Shown: positions 44,334 through 52,901 of the stretch, one piece after another | Layout: every line of letters starts with the position of its first letter | How positions within the stretch are numbered: position 1 is the stretch's first letter | From: Methylotuvimicrobium sp. KM2 | GTDB lineage: Bacteria; Pseudomonadota; Gammaproteobacteria; Methylococcales; Methylomonadaceae | Direction of reading: 5' to 3' | DNA: 64,000 bases | Assembly (NCBI RefSeq): GCF_038051925.1 | Contig: NZ_CP150634.1 | Span: 3,480,300-3,544,299 of the forward strand | Program-made: the position numbers and the translations under genes | Notes under the pieces: model-generated | Databases searched by the model: none | Told to the model about the DNA's origin: nothing | The model's input: only the letters and a program-made list of their open reading frames with translations

Positions 44334-44584
44334 TCTTCTCCAATTTGGAGGTTGTGTGCTTCAATCAATTGCAGCATCTGTTTAATTTGGTAAGGTTTTG
44401 CTTTCCCTTTGACATTTTGAAGATTCAGTAATTCCGGTATGTCCGCATGTATGAAAATGTGATGGCTCCCGTTGACTCTGTCTAGTTGAAAACCGAATGC
44501 CTCAGCAAGCGCCACTGCTTCCGAAAAACGCACATTTTTTGTTCCTAATAATATCTTTTGGAGGAGCTTCTGCTTTTTCATCAT
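44330..44584 (-). CDS. hicA: HicA-type mRNA interferase toxin
   Basis: An 84-residue double-stranded-RNA-binding-like toxin. NVRFSEAVALAEAFGFQLDR, then VNGSHHIFIHADIPELLN carries the catalytic His in G-S-H-H, and KAKPYQIKQMLQLIEAHNL is the closing helix. It is slightly longer than the usual 60-70-residue HicA because of an N-terminal helix. Confidence 0.88.
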   Translation of the reverse strand: MMKKQKLLQKILLGTKNVRFSEAVALAEAFGFQLDRVNGSHHIFIHADIPELLNLQNVKGKAKPYQIKQMLQLIEAHNLQIGEE

Positions 44585-44593
44585 TTTCCCTGA

Positions 44594-44719
44594 CTATTCT
44601 TTGATTTGCCCCTGATATGACTTGACCGGGACTTTTTGCCCTGGAACAATTCCCATAGATTCGCAAATTTCTCTAGGAATTACAATCTGATACTTCGGAG
44701 AAACAGCTACAAAAATCAT
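44594..44719 (-). CDS. AbrB/SpoVT-type DNA-binding protein, short
   Basis: A 41-residue protein MIFVAVSPKYQIVIPREICE, then SMGIVPGQKVPVKSYQGQI: a swapped-hairpin AbrB domain as in MazE/VapB-like antitoxins. It ends before the usual C-terminal tail, so it may be truncated. Before mini-element insertion its ATG overlapped the hsdS stop (GCATGA), so it was translationally coupled to hsdS. Confidence 0.65.
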   Translation of the reverse strand: MIFVAVSPKYQIVIPREICESMGIVPGQKVPVKSYQGQIKE

Positions 44720-44737
44720 GCCACCGCCTCATCTATG

Positions 44738-44883
44738 GTAACTATTCAGTCCCCCGGAAATTATCGTTCCCACGCTCTGCATGGGAACGCCTGGGTACCG
44801 CTCCAGCGGTACGAGACGCTAGAGCGTCTCGGTCTTCATTCCCACGCCGGAGCGTGGGAACGATAGGGGGTGTGAATAATTAC
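44738..44883. mobile_element. 146-bp mini-element with IS66-type ends, copy B (8-bp target duplication)
   Basis: Starts GTAACTATTCAGTCCCCC and ends GGGGGTGTGAATAATTAC, flanked by CATCTATG at 44730-44737 and 44884-44891. The interior is two REP-type hairpins (ATCGTTCCCACGCTCTGC and GGAGCGTGGGAACGAT). It is a shorter relative of 34828-35272 and sits inside the 3' end of hsdS. Confidence 0.92.
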
Positions 44884-46099
44884 CATCTATGAGTATGTCA
44901 GGTTTTGCGGTGAGTTCGCCGGAGAAGGCTTTTTGGAGTAGGGATTGTTTGAGTTCGTTTAGTGAGTTGAGTTTTTGTTGATAAATAGACTCGAGACGCC
45001 TAGTTTCAGCGGACAACCCATCTAACAAAACTACTAATTCTTTTTGTTTTTCCACTGACGGTAAAGGCACTTTAAATTTCCGCATAGATTTCAAAGAGAC
45101 GTTTTTGATAGTTGCACCAGTAGCTTCACGATGAGCATAACTCAGAAAATACGGGCTCTGTATCACATATTTAACAAACGCCTTTTCGACGCCATCTATA
45201 AGATTAAAATAGCAAGCGCTTTTTCCTAAGATAACTTTCTCATTATTATAAAATGCCACATTACCCAAAGTACCGTTAATGGAGACCAATACTGTTCTTT
45301 CATTAAGCTCTTTTTTGTATTTCTCAAATTCTTCAAAAGAAACTTTTTTCGTTCTTTCTTTAAACTCGATCACCCCATCATTTAAGTTATTGCCATTAAT
45401 AAAGTGATATTCACCATCTGGCGTATATTTTGGAGTTCCATGCAAGCCATCGCCAAGTTTGCTGGTTATTTCTTCTAACTCTTTATCTTCCCAGCCATCA
45501 CCTCGCTGAGTAAAAACCAAATTCAAATAACTTTCAAACAACTCACGGGCATTGGCGAGGTTTTTTTCGGTGTTGGCTATCGCTGTGTCGATGCCGGCAA
45601 AGGCTTCATCGAGAATGGCGACGATGCGTTTTTGGTCTTCTATCGGTGGTACCAATATCTGTACACTACGAACAAGATCAATGTTCAAGTTTCTTACTGT
45701 TGAGCCAGAAGCCCTATCATCAAATTGTTGATATGCCTCTGGAGAACCAAGGAAATAGTAAAGATAGTCATGATTTAATGACTCAGATATATTACCAAGC
45801 ACTAACCATCCGTCGTGAATACACCCGGATGTCCTCATAATATAAGGACGACCAAAACTCATCGAGTTTGATAACAGGAAATCCCCATCATGGACCAAGC
45901 GTGATCGCCTTATTCCTTCTGGCTTTATTTTTTGTTTGGTTTCATAAATATATTTTGAGCTGGCTGTAGCGTCACTGATTTTTATCCAGTTGACTCCCTC
46001 AGGTTCATCTGTCAAAAACTCCTTAATTGGCCTTGGCGATCCACCACGAGCAATATCACATAGTTCATCGAGCTTTTTGACTTCCCAGTTCCCCCTCAT
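44819..46099 (-). CDS. hsdS: Type I restriction enzyme specificity subunit, altered C-terminus
   Basis: A 426-residue subunit with two target-recognition domains (about residues 1-150 and 210-360), each followed by conserved helices (VPPIEDQKRIVAILDEAFAG and LPSVEKQKELVVLLDGLSAE) that set the spacing between half-sites. It reads MRGNWEVKKLDELCDIARGG at the start. The last 21 residues (after LTAKPDILIDG) come from the inserted mini-element; the ancestral end was probably DEAVA and stop. Overlaps hsdM by 4 bases. Confidence 0.93.
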   Translation of the reverse strand: MRGNWEVKKLDELCDIARGGSPRPIKEFLTDEPEGVNWIKISDATASSKYIYETKQKIKPEGIRRSRLVHDGDFLLSNSMSFGRPYIMRTSGCIHDGWLVLGNISESLNHDYLYYFLGSPEAYQQFDDRASGSTVRNLNIDLVRSVQILVPPIEDQKRIVAILDEAFAGIDTAIANTEKNLANARELFESYLNLVFTQRGDGWEDKELEEITSKLGDGLHGTPKYTPDGEYHFINGNNLNDGVIEFKERTKKVSFEEFEKYKKELNERTVLVSINGTLGNVAFYNNEKVILGKSACYFNLIDGVEKAFVKYVIQSPYFLSYAHREATGATIKNVSLKSMRKFKVPLPSVEKQKELVVLLDGLSAETRRLESIYQQKLNSLNELKQSLLQKAFSGELTAKPDILIDGNYSHPLSFPRSGVGMKTETL

Positions 46100-47577
46100 A
46101 ACATCCCCCGAATCCCTTCCAGTATCTCCACGCTCTCCGCATCCAGGGTTTCGATCTCGTTGATGATCACTTCCGGATCACGTAGCGGGTCTTCTTCTAC
46201 CTTATTGGGATTCTTCACCGACAGGTCAAAGCTGGCCGGGTCGATGTCATTGATACTCACGCTCCAGGATTCGTCGGAATCGGCAAAAGTTTTTTGCAGT
46301 TGTACAAATTCTTTCAGGTCGTTGTCGTTGAGCGGATTGGTCTTGCCCAGACTGCGGCCGGGGTCGAGGTGGTAATACCAGATAGTGCGGGTCGGTGCGC
46401 CTTTCTCGAAAAACAGCACCACGGTTTTGACCCCCGCACCTAAAAAAGTACCGCCGGGGCAGTCGAGAATGCTGTGCAGATTGCAGTTTTCCAGCAGTTC
46501 CTGGCGCAGCGCTTTGGAGGCGTTGTCGGAATTGGAGAGGAAGGTGTTTTTAATCACCACCGCCGCGCGGCCACCGGCTTTGAGGTTTTTAATAAAGTGC
46601 TGCAAGAACAGAAAGGCGGTTTCGCCGGTCTTGATCGGGAAGTTCTGCTGCACCTCTTTGCGCTCCTTGCCGCCAAAGGGCGGATTGGCCAGAATCACGT
46701 CAAAACGGTCTTTTTCCTGAATATCGCTGATATTCTCGGCCAGGGTGTTGGTGTGAATAATATTCGGCGCTTCGATGCCATGCAGAATCATGTTCATAAT
46801 GGCAATCACATAAGCCAGGCTTTTCTTTTCCTTGCCGTAGAAGGTAGTGGTTTGCAGCGTGTTGAGCTGGTCGGTGCTGAGATTGGCGCCCTTGCCATCC
46901 ACATCCTCAAAGCCGCCATAACGCAGGTAGTCGTAGGCTTCGCAGAGAAAGCCCGCCGAACCGCAGGCGCCATCGTAAATGCGTTCGCCGATTTTGGGGT
47001 TAACCACCTGAATCATCGCGCGGATCAGTGGCCGTGGCGTGTAATACTCGCCGCCGTTGCGCCCGGCATTGCCCATGTTCTTGATTTTGGCTTCGTAGAT
47101 ATGCGACAGCTCGTGCTTTTCTTTCTGTGAGCGAAACCGAAGCGCGTCGATATATTCCAGCGCATCGCGCAGCGAATAGCCGCTGGTGAAGCGGTTTTTG
47201 ATCTCGGCGAAGATTTCACCGATCTTGTATTCGATGGTAGCCGGGCCGCTGGCGCGTTGCTTGAAGCCCTGCAAATAAGGGAACAGATCGCGATTGACGT
47301 AATCGATCAGGTCATCGCCGGTCAGGGCGTTGTTGTGGTCGAAATTGCCTTTGCCGTCCTTGGGTGCCGCCCAGCTGGACCAGCGGTGCGGCGCATCGAT
47401 GATGAATTCATAGTTTTTACCCTGTAGCTCGGCCTGCATGGCCTTGTCCTGCTCCAGATCATCCAGGTATTTGAGAAACAGCATCCACGATGTCTGCTCG
47501 GTGTAATCCAGCTCGGTGGTACAGCCGGCCTCTTTCCAGAGTACATCGTCGATATTTTTGAAGGTTTGTTCGAACAT
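46096..47577 (-). CDS. hsdM: Type I restriction enzyme, M subunit (N6-adenine methyltransferase)
   Basis: A 493-residue methyltransferase. An N-terminal helical HsdM_N domain starts MFEQTFKNIDDVLWKEAGCT. The N6_Mtase domain includes NGGEYYTPRPLIRAMI, the SAM motif YDGACGSAGFLCEAY (about residues 201-215) and catalytic motif IV ILANPPFGGKE (about 291-301). It acts with HsdS to methylate adenine in the recognition site and with HsdR to restrict. First gene of hsdM-hsdS. Confidence 0.96.
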   Translation of the reverse strand: MFEQTFKNIDDVLWKEAGCTTELDYTEQTSWMLFLKYLDDLEQDKAMQAELQGKNYEFIIDAPHRWSSWAAPKDGKGNFDHNNALTGDDLIDYVNRDLFPYLQGFKQRASGPATIEYKIGEIFAEIKNRFTSGYSLRDALEYIDALRFRSQKEKHELSHIYEAKIKNMGNAGRNGGEYYTPRPLIRAMIQVVNPKIGERIYDGACGSAGFLCEAYDYLRYGGFEDVDGKGANLSTDQLNTLQTTTFYGKEKKSLAYVIAIMNMILHGIEAPNIIHTNTLAENISDIQEKDRFDVILANPPFGGKERKEVQQNFPIKTGETAFLFLQHFIKNLKAGGRAAVVIKNTFLSNSDNASKALRQELLENCNLHSILDCPGGTFLGAGVKTVVLFFEKGAPTRTIWYYHLDPGRSLGKTNPLNDNDLKEFVQLQKTFADSDESWSVSINDIDPASFDLSVKNPNKVEEDPLRDPEVIINEIETLDAESVEILEGIRGML

Positions 47578-47674
47578 TGGGTCCCTGTTTTTAGTTTGGT
47601 TTGTCTTGCCGGGTTGTAAGGCTGTAGTGCCCTGAGTTGGCTATCCCTCTTAAATTCTTTGTTTTGTTCGTAAC

Positions 47675-48208
47675 CTATTGGCTGAAAAGCTGTTCTACCG
47701 TTTTCATCGGTAAGAACATACGGATGCGTCCATTGTGTTCACACAAAACCTCGAAGCCGAACTTCGCATAAAACGCTTGTGCTGAATCGGTCAAGCAGTC
47801 GACAACAATTGCATAAGCTCTCATGTAATGGTTCACATCCCACAAGTATTTCAACGCGCGAATAAGGCAAACTTTACCAAGTCCCGCACCATGAAACTCT
47901 TTATGCACCGCTAATTGTGCGAGTAAGAAAACAGGTACCGGATATTTAGGAAGTTTTTTAGCAAGTTGTGCCGGCAGTGTCTCACGACTAATTGAACTTG
48001 GAGCAATGCTATAAAATGCGCAAATGGCAAACTGTTGGTTTAATAATGGGTAGGCACTTGGTAAAACCATTGTGCGGCTGATCCCCGCATCCCTATGCCT
48101 TACTGCTTGAGTTTTGATAAACGTGTTTAGCTCTTGCACACCACAATCAAACGAGTTGCGATCATGTTTTGATTTACTGAGTTCTACGAACTCTTTGCCC
48201 CAACTCAC
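47675..48208 (-). CDS. GNAT-type toxin (TacT/AtaT-like)
   Basis: A 177-residue acetyltransferase typical of toxins that acetylate aminoacyl-tRNA: HDRNSFDCGVQELNTFIKTQ, LLAQLAVHKEFHGAGLGKVC (acetyl-CoA loop H-G-A-G-L-G) and AQAFYAKFGFEVL with the catalytic Tyr in the F-Y-x-K-F-G-F motif. Its start overlaps the upstream antitoxin by 4 bases. Confidence 0.9.
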   Translation of the reverse strand: MSWGKEFVELSKSKHDRNSFDCGVQELNTFIKTQAVRHRDAGISRTMVLPSAYPLLNQQFAICAFYSIAPSSISRETLPAQLAKKLPKYPVPVFLLAQLAVHKEFHGAGLGKVCLIRALKYLWDVNHYMRAYAIVVDCLTDSAQAFYAKFGFEVLCEHNGRIRMFLPMKTVEQLFSQ

Positions 48209-48474
48209 TTAATGCCGCTCTCTTCTGCAAATTTAGCAGCATCTAGTAGAGCTCGATTGGGCGCTTTTACTTTATCACACGCTGCAATAAATTCATCAAA
48301 CACACTGTCTTTGACTGTAATACTTTCATGCTTTTCAATAACATGAGTTGCGTCTTCGTTTATTAGCCTAACAACGTACTCTGTTAGGCTTTTTAACCCA
48401 AGCAAAGCTGAAGCTTTTTCCGCTTTAGCCTTGATTTCTTCGTCAAGTCGAATATCTAAACGAGCTGTAGCCAT
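48205..48474 (-). CDS. DUF1778/TacA-type ribbon-helix-helix antitoxin
   Basis: An 89-residue protein: MATARLDIRLDEEIKAKAEK, then SALLGLKSLTEYVVRLINED forms the ribbon-helix-helix DNA-binding domain. A C-terminal stretch (SITVKDSVFDEFIAACDKVK) neutralises the GNAT toxin. The start at MATARLD has GGGAGG 4 bases upstream; the longer frame runs through the operator. Confidence 0.88.
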   Translation of the reverse strand: MATARLDIRLDEEIKAKAEKASALLGLKSLTEYVVRLINEDATHVIEKHESITVKDSVFDEFIAACDKVKAPNRALLDAAKFAEESGIK

Positions 48475-48488
48475 AATACCTCCCATGT

Positions 48489-48503
48489 ACGGAACAATTC
48501 CGT
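48489..48503. promoter_or_regulatory. Operator candidate of the TacAT-like module
   Basis: The 15-bp inverted repeat ACGGAACAATTCCGT lies 15 bp upstream of the antitoxin start, with a related CCGTACGGACATCTGACGGA further up near 48547-48565. It is likely bound by the ribbon-helix-helix antitoxin. The rest of 48504-48949 shows no gene that I can support. Confidence 0.55.
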
Positions 48504-48949
48504 AATTATTGGCAATTGTAGACCTTATTTCAGACACATTCAATCCGTACGGACATCTGACGGAATACGATAAAACATAACGTCACACTCACCGGCTTGT
48601 CCGGTCAAGCTTTCTCAATTTTTTGGGAGAGTATCGAGTTGAACTTGCAAGAGCGATCGGTTGCAACCTAAGTTTTGCTAACATGTCTCCCCGCTGAATG
48701 TGTATATGTGCTGGTTCAACGTTGTCATTACTATAGAAACAGAAGGGGATCATTTAGGTTTACCCAATGTCAGAAGTGTTATGTTTCTTTGAAAGGTTTT
48801 TGTGGCTTTCTCAGGACTGCAAAGTCAACCGACTCGATACCGAGGCTTCGCAATGCAATTGATTGAGCACCGTTACGCTTTGCGGAATGCTGTAGGGATA
48901 TTTCCGCCCGATGCCGACCGGGAGACCATCAAAAATTCGGTCAATAAAA

Positions 48950-48977
48950 AAGGGCCTACGCGCTAACGCAAGCCCTT
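48950..48977 (-). terminator. Terminator-like hairpin after the 222-codon gene, copy A
   Basis: AAGGGC on the minus strand, an inner TTGCGTTAGCGCGTAG loop region, then GCCCTT followed by TTTTATTG. It lies 56 bp downstream of the gene at 49033-49701. An equivalent hairpin is at 57609-57636. Confidence 0.7.
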
Positions 48978-49032
48978 GCTTTATTTACTCCGGACGGAAT
49001 ATACGACCGATCGAGTGCCTATCATTGACTGT

Positions 49033-49701
49033 TTAAATCGGCCTATGCCCAAAATTGGAGGTTTTATCCAATTCGAAAGTCGCTGAAAAGATCGCTTTTG
49101 CCAGCTTGGCGCCGTTTGCCGGTTTGTTCAGAAAATGACTCAACTCATTATCATCAATCCGGTCAATTATCCGTTTGACCTGCTCCGCTTGGAGGATTTC
49201 TTTGCTGAGAAAAACAGTTCCACCTGTTTGAATCCAAAAGTCATCGAAATCGACCAAATAGCCCGCCAAAACCACTCCTAAACTAGTTGCTTTCGCCATG
49301 TTGTAATCGATAATCTGAAAAGTCGATTTGCTGAATACATTCTCCGCTTTGATGGTATCTTTGCGATTCGTTTCATCCAGTCGGTAAATCGCATAATGCG
49401 CGTTGCCCATACGTCGAAGCAATTCAAGTTCGTATGCGTCGGCTTCTTTACTGAATAGACGCAAGAACTTCTCCGCCATGTTGAAGCCGTTTGGAAGATA
49501 GCCGTAAATAGCATAATCGGTAAACAAGTCCATTTCGTTTTCTTTTTTGACCATCAATGTCTTTTGATGCCAAATCCCCAAATGCTTGCCGCAGGTTTTA
49601 ATATCGTCCTTCGTGAGCTTTCTGAAAATCCTGCTGTTCAAATCCATCATACGATGACGAATCTCGGGATAATCGGCTGGAGTAAAGGTAAAATCGGCCA
49701 T
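49033..49701 (-). CDS. Unknown 222-residue protein, duplicated (copy A)
   Basis: A soluble-looking protein beginning MADFTFTPADYPEIRHRMMD. It shares long identical stretches with the protein at 57702-58370 (for example NGFNMAEKFLRLFSKEADAY and AEQVKRIIDRIDDNELSHFL) and differs most in the middle (about residues 100-165). No family recognised and no membrane segment. Each copy lies between a terminator hairpin and a tRNA-Asn 3' half, so it is part of an integrative-element end. Confidence 0.75.
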   Translation of the reverse strand: MADFTFTPADYPEIRHRMMDLNSRIFRKLTKDDIKTCGKHLGIWHQKTLMVKKENEMDLFTDYAIYGYLPNGFNMAEKFLRLFSKEADAYELELLRRMGNAHYAIYRLDETNRKDTIKAENVFSKSTFQIIDYNMAKATSLGVVLAGYLVDFDDFWIQTGGTVFLSKEILQAEQVKRIIDRIDDNELSHFLNKPANGAKLAKAIFSATFELDKTSNFGHRPI

Positions 49702-49837
49702 GAGCTATGTTGAATGATGATGCGAAGTTTGTTCTTAACAGGTCGTACAGATTATTCCGACCCGATACCGCCCCCACCGGGAGACTGTTGGAATTATGGA
49801 GTAACACTGTATTTTTTCAAAGGCACTACAAATAAGT

Positions 49838-49870
49838 CAAGGCCTGTAGAGAAAAACTCTACAGGCCTTG
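49838..49870 (-). terminator. tRNA-type terminator, copy A
   Basis: A perfect 14-bp stem (CAAGGCCTGTAGAG and complement) with AAAAA/TTTTT loop just downstream (minus strand) of the tRNA-Asn 3' half. It lacks the long T-run that follows the equivalent hairpin at 58507-58537. Confidence 0.7.
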
Positions 49871-49878
49871 ACTTATTC

Positions 49879-49921
49879 GGCTCCCCCGGACGGGCTCGAA
49901 CCGCCGACCTAGTGATTAACA
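49879..49921 (-). other. attachment-site remnant: tRNA-Asn 3' half, copy A
   Basis: On the minus strand: TGTTAATC anticodon-loop part (GTT anticodon), then the T arm with GTTCGAGC and the acceptor end GGGGGAGCC. Identical over 43 bp to 58547-58589 in the same orientation. No 5' half is present, so it is an att site left by integration into tRNA-Asn. The CCA end is not kept here. Confidence 0.8.
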
Positions 49922-50090
49922 ATCGCTTGGCATAGGGTTTTTTGAAGTCCTATAAAGTCTAACTAAAAATCATAGATAATTGATTATATTGATTTATTGA
50001 AAAATTAGTGTCCAATAATGTACACTCAAATCTACCGTTTTTGCCCAGCCTAAATTTAGCCATTTAGAGCAAGTCACTAGGTATAGTCAA

Positions 50091-50353
50091 ATGTCTACGA
50101 TCACCGTCAAAGAATTGGAAGCACTCAAACCGAAAGAAAAGCCATATTTGCATCGCGTCGGCCAATTTAAAGGTAAAGGCACTTTGGCCTTCAAGATTTT
50201 GCTCATTTGAATGATGTATCCGACCGACACTATGATCGTTATGACTATTTGCCGGAGAAACGCGCGGCGATGGCGAAATGGGGGGCAGCGTTACAGCTGA
50301 GCATCGACGGCAAGCCTGAATCGAATATCCTGCCTTTCGCCAAGAGCGCATAA
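50091..50353 (+). pseudogene. Tyrosine integrase with internal deletion
   Basis: The N-terminal MSTITVKELEALKPKEKPYL and the C-terminal end DRHYDRYDYLPEKRAAMAKW (with the nucleophile-region Tyr) of a phage/island integrase (DUF4102 type) are joined with about 300 codons missing and a frameshift between. It starts 170 bp inside att copy A, the expected place for the integrase of that element. The C-terminus is close to that of the intact integrase at 60214-61419 (HYDRWDYLPEKREALEKW). Confidence 0.8.
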
Positions 50354-50377
50354 ATTACAATCTATCGAGGCGCACCA

Positions 50378-50605
50378 ATGACTACAATCCAAATTAATGA
50401 CGACCTGAACCAAGCGTTACAAGCCATCGCCGCACAGCAGCACACGACACCTGAAAAATTGATTCACGAAGCCTTGCAAGAGCTAATTGAAGACTATTAC
50501 GACATTCAGGCCGCCGAAGCCGCATTGAAACGGATCGAAAGCGGAGAAGACCGCACTTACACACTGGATGAGGCTAAGGCGTATCTGAATGAATTGGACC
50601 GTTGA
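50378..50605 (+). CDS. Antitoxin of a RelBE-like module
   Basis: A 75-residue acidic protein MTTIQINDDLNQALQAIAAQ, then TPEKLIHEALQELIEDYYDI and TYTLDEAKAYLNELDR, a ribbon-helix-helix or RelB-like antitoxin. It overlaps the following toxin by 17 bases. Confidence 0.82.
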   Translation: MTTIQINDDLNQALQAIAAQQHTTPEKLIHEALQELIEDYYDIQAAEAALKRIESGEDRTYTLDEAKAYLNELDR

Positions 50606-50855
50606 ATTATCCAAACCGGCGCTTAAGCAGCTTGGCAAGATCAACAAGACCGAGCGCGAATACATTTGGCGGTTTATCAAAGAAACATTGCCGAATCAGC
50701 ATAACCCAAGGCAAACAGGACGAGCCCTGCAAGGTGCTTTAAAAGGATTGTGGCGTTACCGTGTCGGCAATTATCGATTGGTTTGTCTGATCAAAGACAA
50801 CGAAGTCTTGATTCTGATTTTAGAAATAGGACACCGCAAAAACATCTATCAATAA
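50589..50855 (+). CDS. relE: RelE-type toxin
   Basis: An 88-residue RelE protein: MNWTVELSKPALKQLGKINK, then GRALQGALKGLWRYRVGNYR and VLILILEIGHRKNIY, with the conserved W-R-Y-R-x-G-x-Y-R-L and G-H-R-x-x-I-Y elements. Partner of the upstream antitoxin. The following 50856-51051 is non-coding up to IS copy 3. Confidence 0.9.
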   Translation: MNWTVELSKPALKQLGKINKTEREYIWRFIKETLPNQHNPRQTGRALQGALKGLWRYRVGNYRLVCLIKDNEVLILILEIGHRKNIYQ

Positions 50856-51051
50856 ACCAGTTTGCCAAGCCTAGGGCCTTACACCCGAAAGCCGGATTCA
50901 TCACCCGGTTAGGCTTGGCTCCCATTCGTGACGACACAATGGCCCGGAAACGTTGCCGTAGGGAGACCTACAATGCGGTTGAGGCGACCCACTTGTCGAG
51001 CAAGAGTAAGCAACAAATAGATCCAATAAAGCAAGTAGCGAGATATCTTCA

Positions 51052-52486
51052 CAGCAGTTCTCAATTTAGCCCATGCTGGTAAACTGGGCTGATTTTTTCA
51101 TATCCGTACACGGACGATGGCTTACCCTTTTAAAGAAAAAGAACAATTCACGCAAGCTCGCTTGATCGAGCGAATCAGGCAAGTCTTCGAAACCTTGCCC
51201 GACGGTCGCAGTGGGACTGGTGTTTACCAGAAATACAGTATGGTTGATGCAGCACTGAGCGCCTTTTCGGTGTTTTTTATGCAATCGCCCTCGTTTCTGG
51301 ATCATCAGCGGACGATGCAAAAAGAGCGCGGCAAGAATAACGCACAGAGTTTGTTTGGAGTCTACCAAATTCCGAGTGACAACCAGATTCGGAATCTGCT
51401 GGATGCGGTGTCACCCGACGCCCTATGGCCACTGTACCGATGGGTGCTGCAGGCATTGGAAGCGCAAGGCAAACTCAAAGAGTTCCAAGTGCTGGGTGAT
51501 AGTGTGCTGGTGGCCTTGGATGGGGTGGAGTATTTTAGTTCGCAGAAGATTCATTGCGCCTGCTGCTCAACGAAGACACTCAAGAACGGTGCTATCCACT
51601 ATGCTCACAGCGCAGTTACCCCGGTAATCGTTTCGCCACATCAAGCGGATGTCATTCCGTTGGCACCCGAACTTATCGCACCGCAAGACGGAAGCGATAA
51701 GCAAGATTATGAACTGGCAGCCGCGCGGCGCTGGTTGGAGCGCGAAGGCGGCCACCTGCCGGCGAACGTGACGTTTTTAGGCGACGATTTATATTGCAAA
51801 CAGCCTTTTTGCGAATACCTCAAGCAACAGGGTCGGCATTTCATTCTGGTGTGCAAACCGGAATCCCATAAAACCCTCTACGAGTGGGTGGAGGATTTTC
51901 AGCGGCTCGGGCAGGTTGAAGTGATCGAAAAACGCCGCTGGACAGGCAAGCAACGACTGACCGAGCGTTACCGCATCGCTCAGCAAGTGCCGTTGCGCGA
52001 CAGCGACGATGCCCTATTGGTGAATTGGTGCGAAATTGAGGTCATCGATGAACAAGGTCATATCGTTTACCGCAATGCGTTCGCCACGGATTACGCATTA
52101 GGCGCGCATAATGTGGCCGATATCGTCAGCGCCGGTCGTACGCGCTGGAAGATCGAAAACGAAAATAACAACACATTGAAAACCAAGGGATATAACTTCG
52201 CGCATAACTTCGGGCACGGTAAAAAGCACCTCGCGGCCTTGTTAGCCAGTCTGATCATTCTAGCTTTTCTGGTTCATACGTTGTTGCAATGGTTCGATCA
52301 ATGCTATCGCTTGCTGCGTGAAGAATTGTCCAGCCGCAAGACGTTTTTTAACGATTTAAGGGCGCTCACCCGCTATTTTTGTTTTGATAGCTGGCAACAT
52401 TTGATGGAATTTATGCTTGATGGCTTGAATATCCCCATTCCACACTGAGAGCTCTTATGGTTATCTGCTTAAATTGAGAATTGCTG
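51052..52486 (+). mobile_element. Insertion sequence copy 3 (9-bp target duplication)
   Basis: Same ends as copies 1 and 2, flanked by ATATCTTCA at 51043-51051 and 52487-52495. It lies inside the tRNA-Asn-linked element, which links that element's history to the IS burst seen at 0.5-4.4 kb. Confidence 0.95.
51117..52448 (+). CDS. DDE transposase of IS copy 3
   Basis: A 443-residue protein matching copy 1 except at isolated positions (for example APELIAPQ in place of APEFIAPQ). Intact frame and motifs as described for 609-1940. Confidence 0.93.
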   Translation: MAYPFKEKEQFTQARLIERIRQVFETLPDGRSGTGVYQKYSMVDAALSAFSVFFMQSPSFLDHQRTMQKERGKNNAQSLFGVYQIPSDNQIRNLLDAVSPDALWPLYRWVLQALEAQGKLKEFQVLGDSVLVALDGVEYFSSQKIHCACCSTKTLKNGAIHYAHSAVTPVIVSPHQADVIPLAPELIAPQDGSDKQDYELAAARRWLEREGGHLPANVTFLGDDLYCKQPFCEYLKQQGRHFILVCKPESHKTLYEWVEDFQRLGQVEVIEKRRWTGKQRLTERYRIAQQVPLRDSDDALLVNWCEIEVIDEQGHIVYRNAFATDYALGAHNVADIVSAGRTRWKIENENNNTLKTKGYNFAHNFGHGKKHLAALLASLIILAFLVHTLLQWFDQCYRLLREELSSRKTFFNDLRALTRYFCFDSWQHLMEFMLDGLNIPIPH

Positions 52487-52506
52487 ATATCTTCACTAAA
52501 CCACTC

Positions 52507-52785
52507 TCATTCAAAGCCTGAGGCATTATAGCGTCTGCCTGTCTTGCGTCCTTGACCATCGAACTCCTCGCCGTCTTTCAAACGAATAGAGCCTTTCTCG
52601 TGGAGAACCCTGCCCCGACTATCGGATTGATAGACCTTTCCATCTCTTATCACCAGATCCCGGCCAAAATCCCTTCGGCCTTTAGCGTCGTAAGCCTCGA
52701 TCCGTTTATCTTTCGCAACCGCATCGTTGCTACATAAGCATGGAAATATCAGTAGAATGATAGTAAAAGCCTTCAAAAACTGCAT
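52507..52785 (-). CDS. Small exported protein, unknown function
   Basis: A 92-residue protein with a signal peptide (MQFLKAFTIILLIFPCLCSN, cleavage likely near DAVAKD), then a charged periplasmic part with RDGKVYQSDSRGRVLHEKGS and KDGEEFDGQGRKTGRRYNAS, suggestive of short beta hairpins. GGGAGGT precedes the ATG two codons inside the longest frame. A truncated relative with the same leader is at 40277-40333. Confidence 0.6.
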   Translation of the reverse strand: MQFLKAFTIILLIFPCLCSNDAVAKDKRIEAYDAKGRRDFGRDLVIRDGKVYQSDSRGRVLHEKGSIRLKDGEEFDGQGRKTGRRYNASGFE

Positions 52786-52901
52786 GCTCAACCTCCCGTT
52801 AATGGCCTGTTATTGTTGATTCGCGACCTAGCAATATAGTCGATCATTATTTTGGGGTGAGCTATACTCCAAAGTTCTGCACGCTAAAAATAGCGTGTTA
52901 A

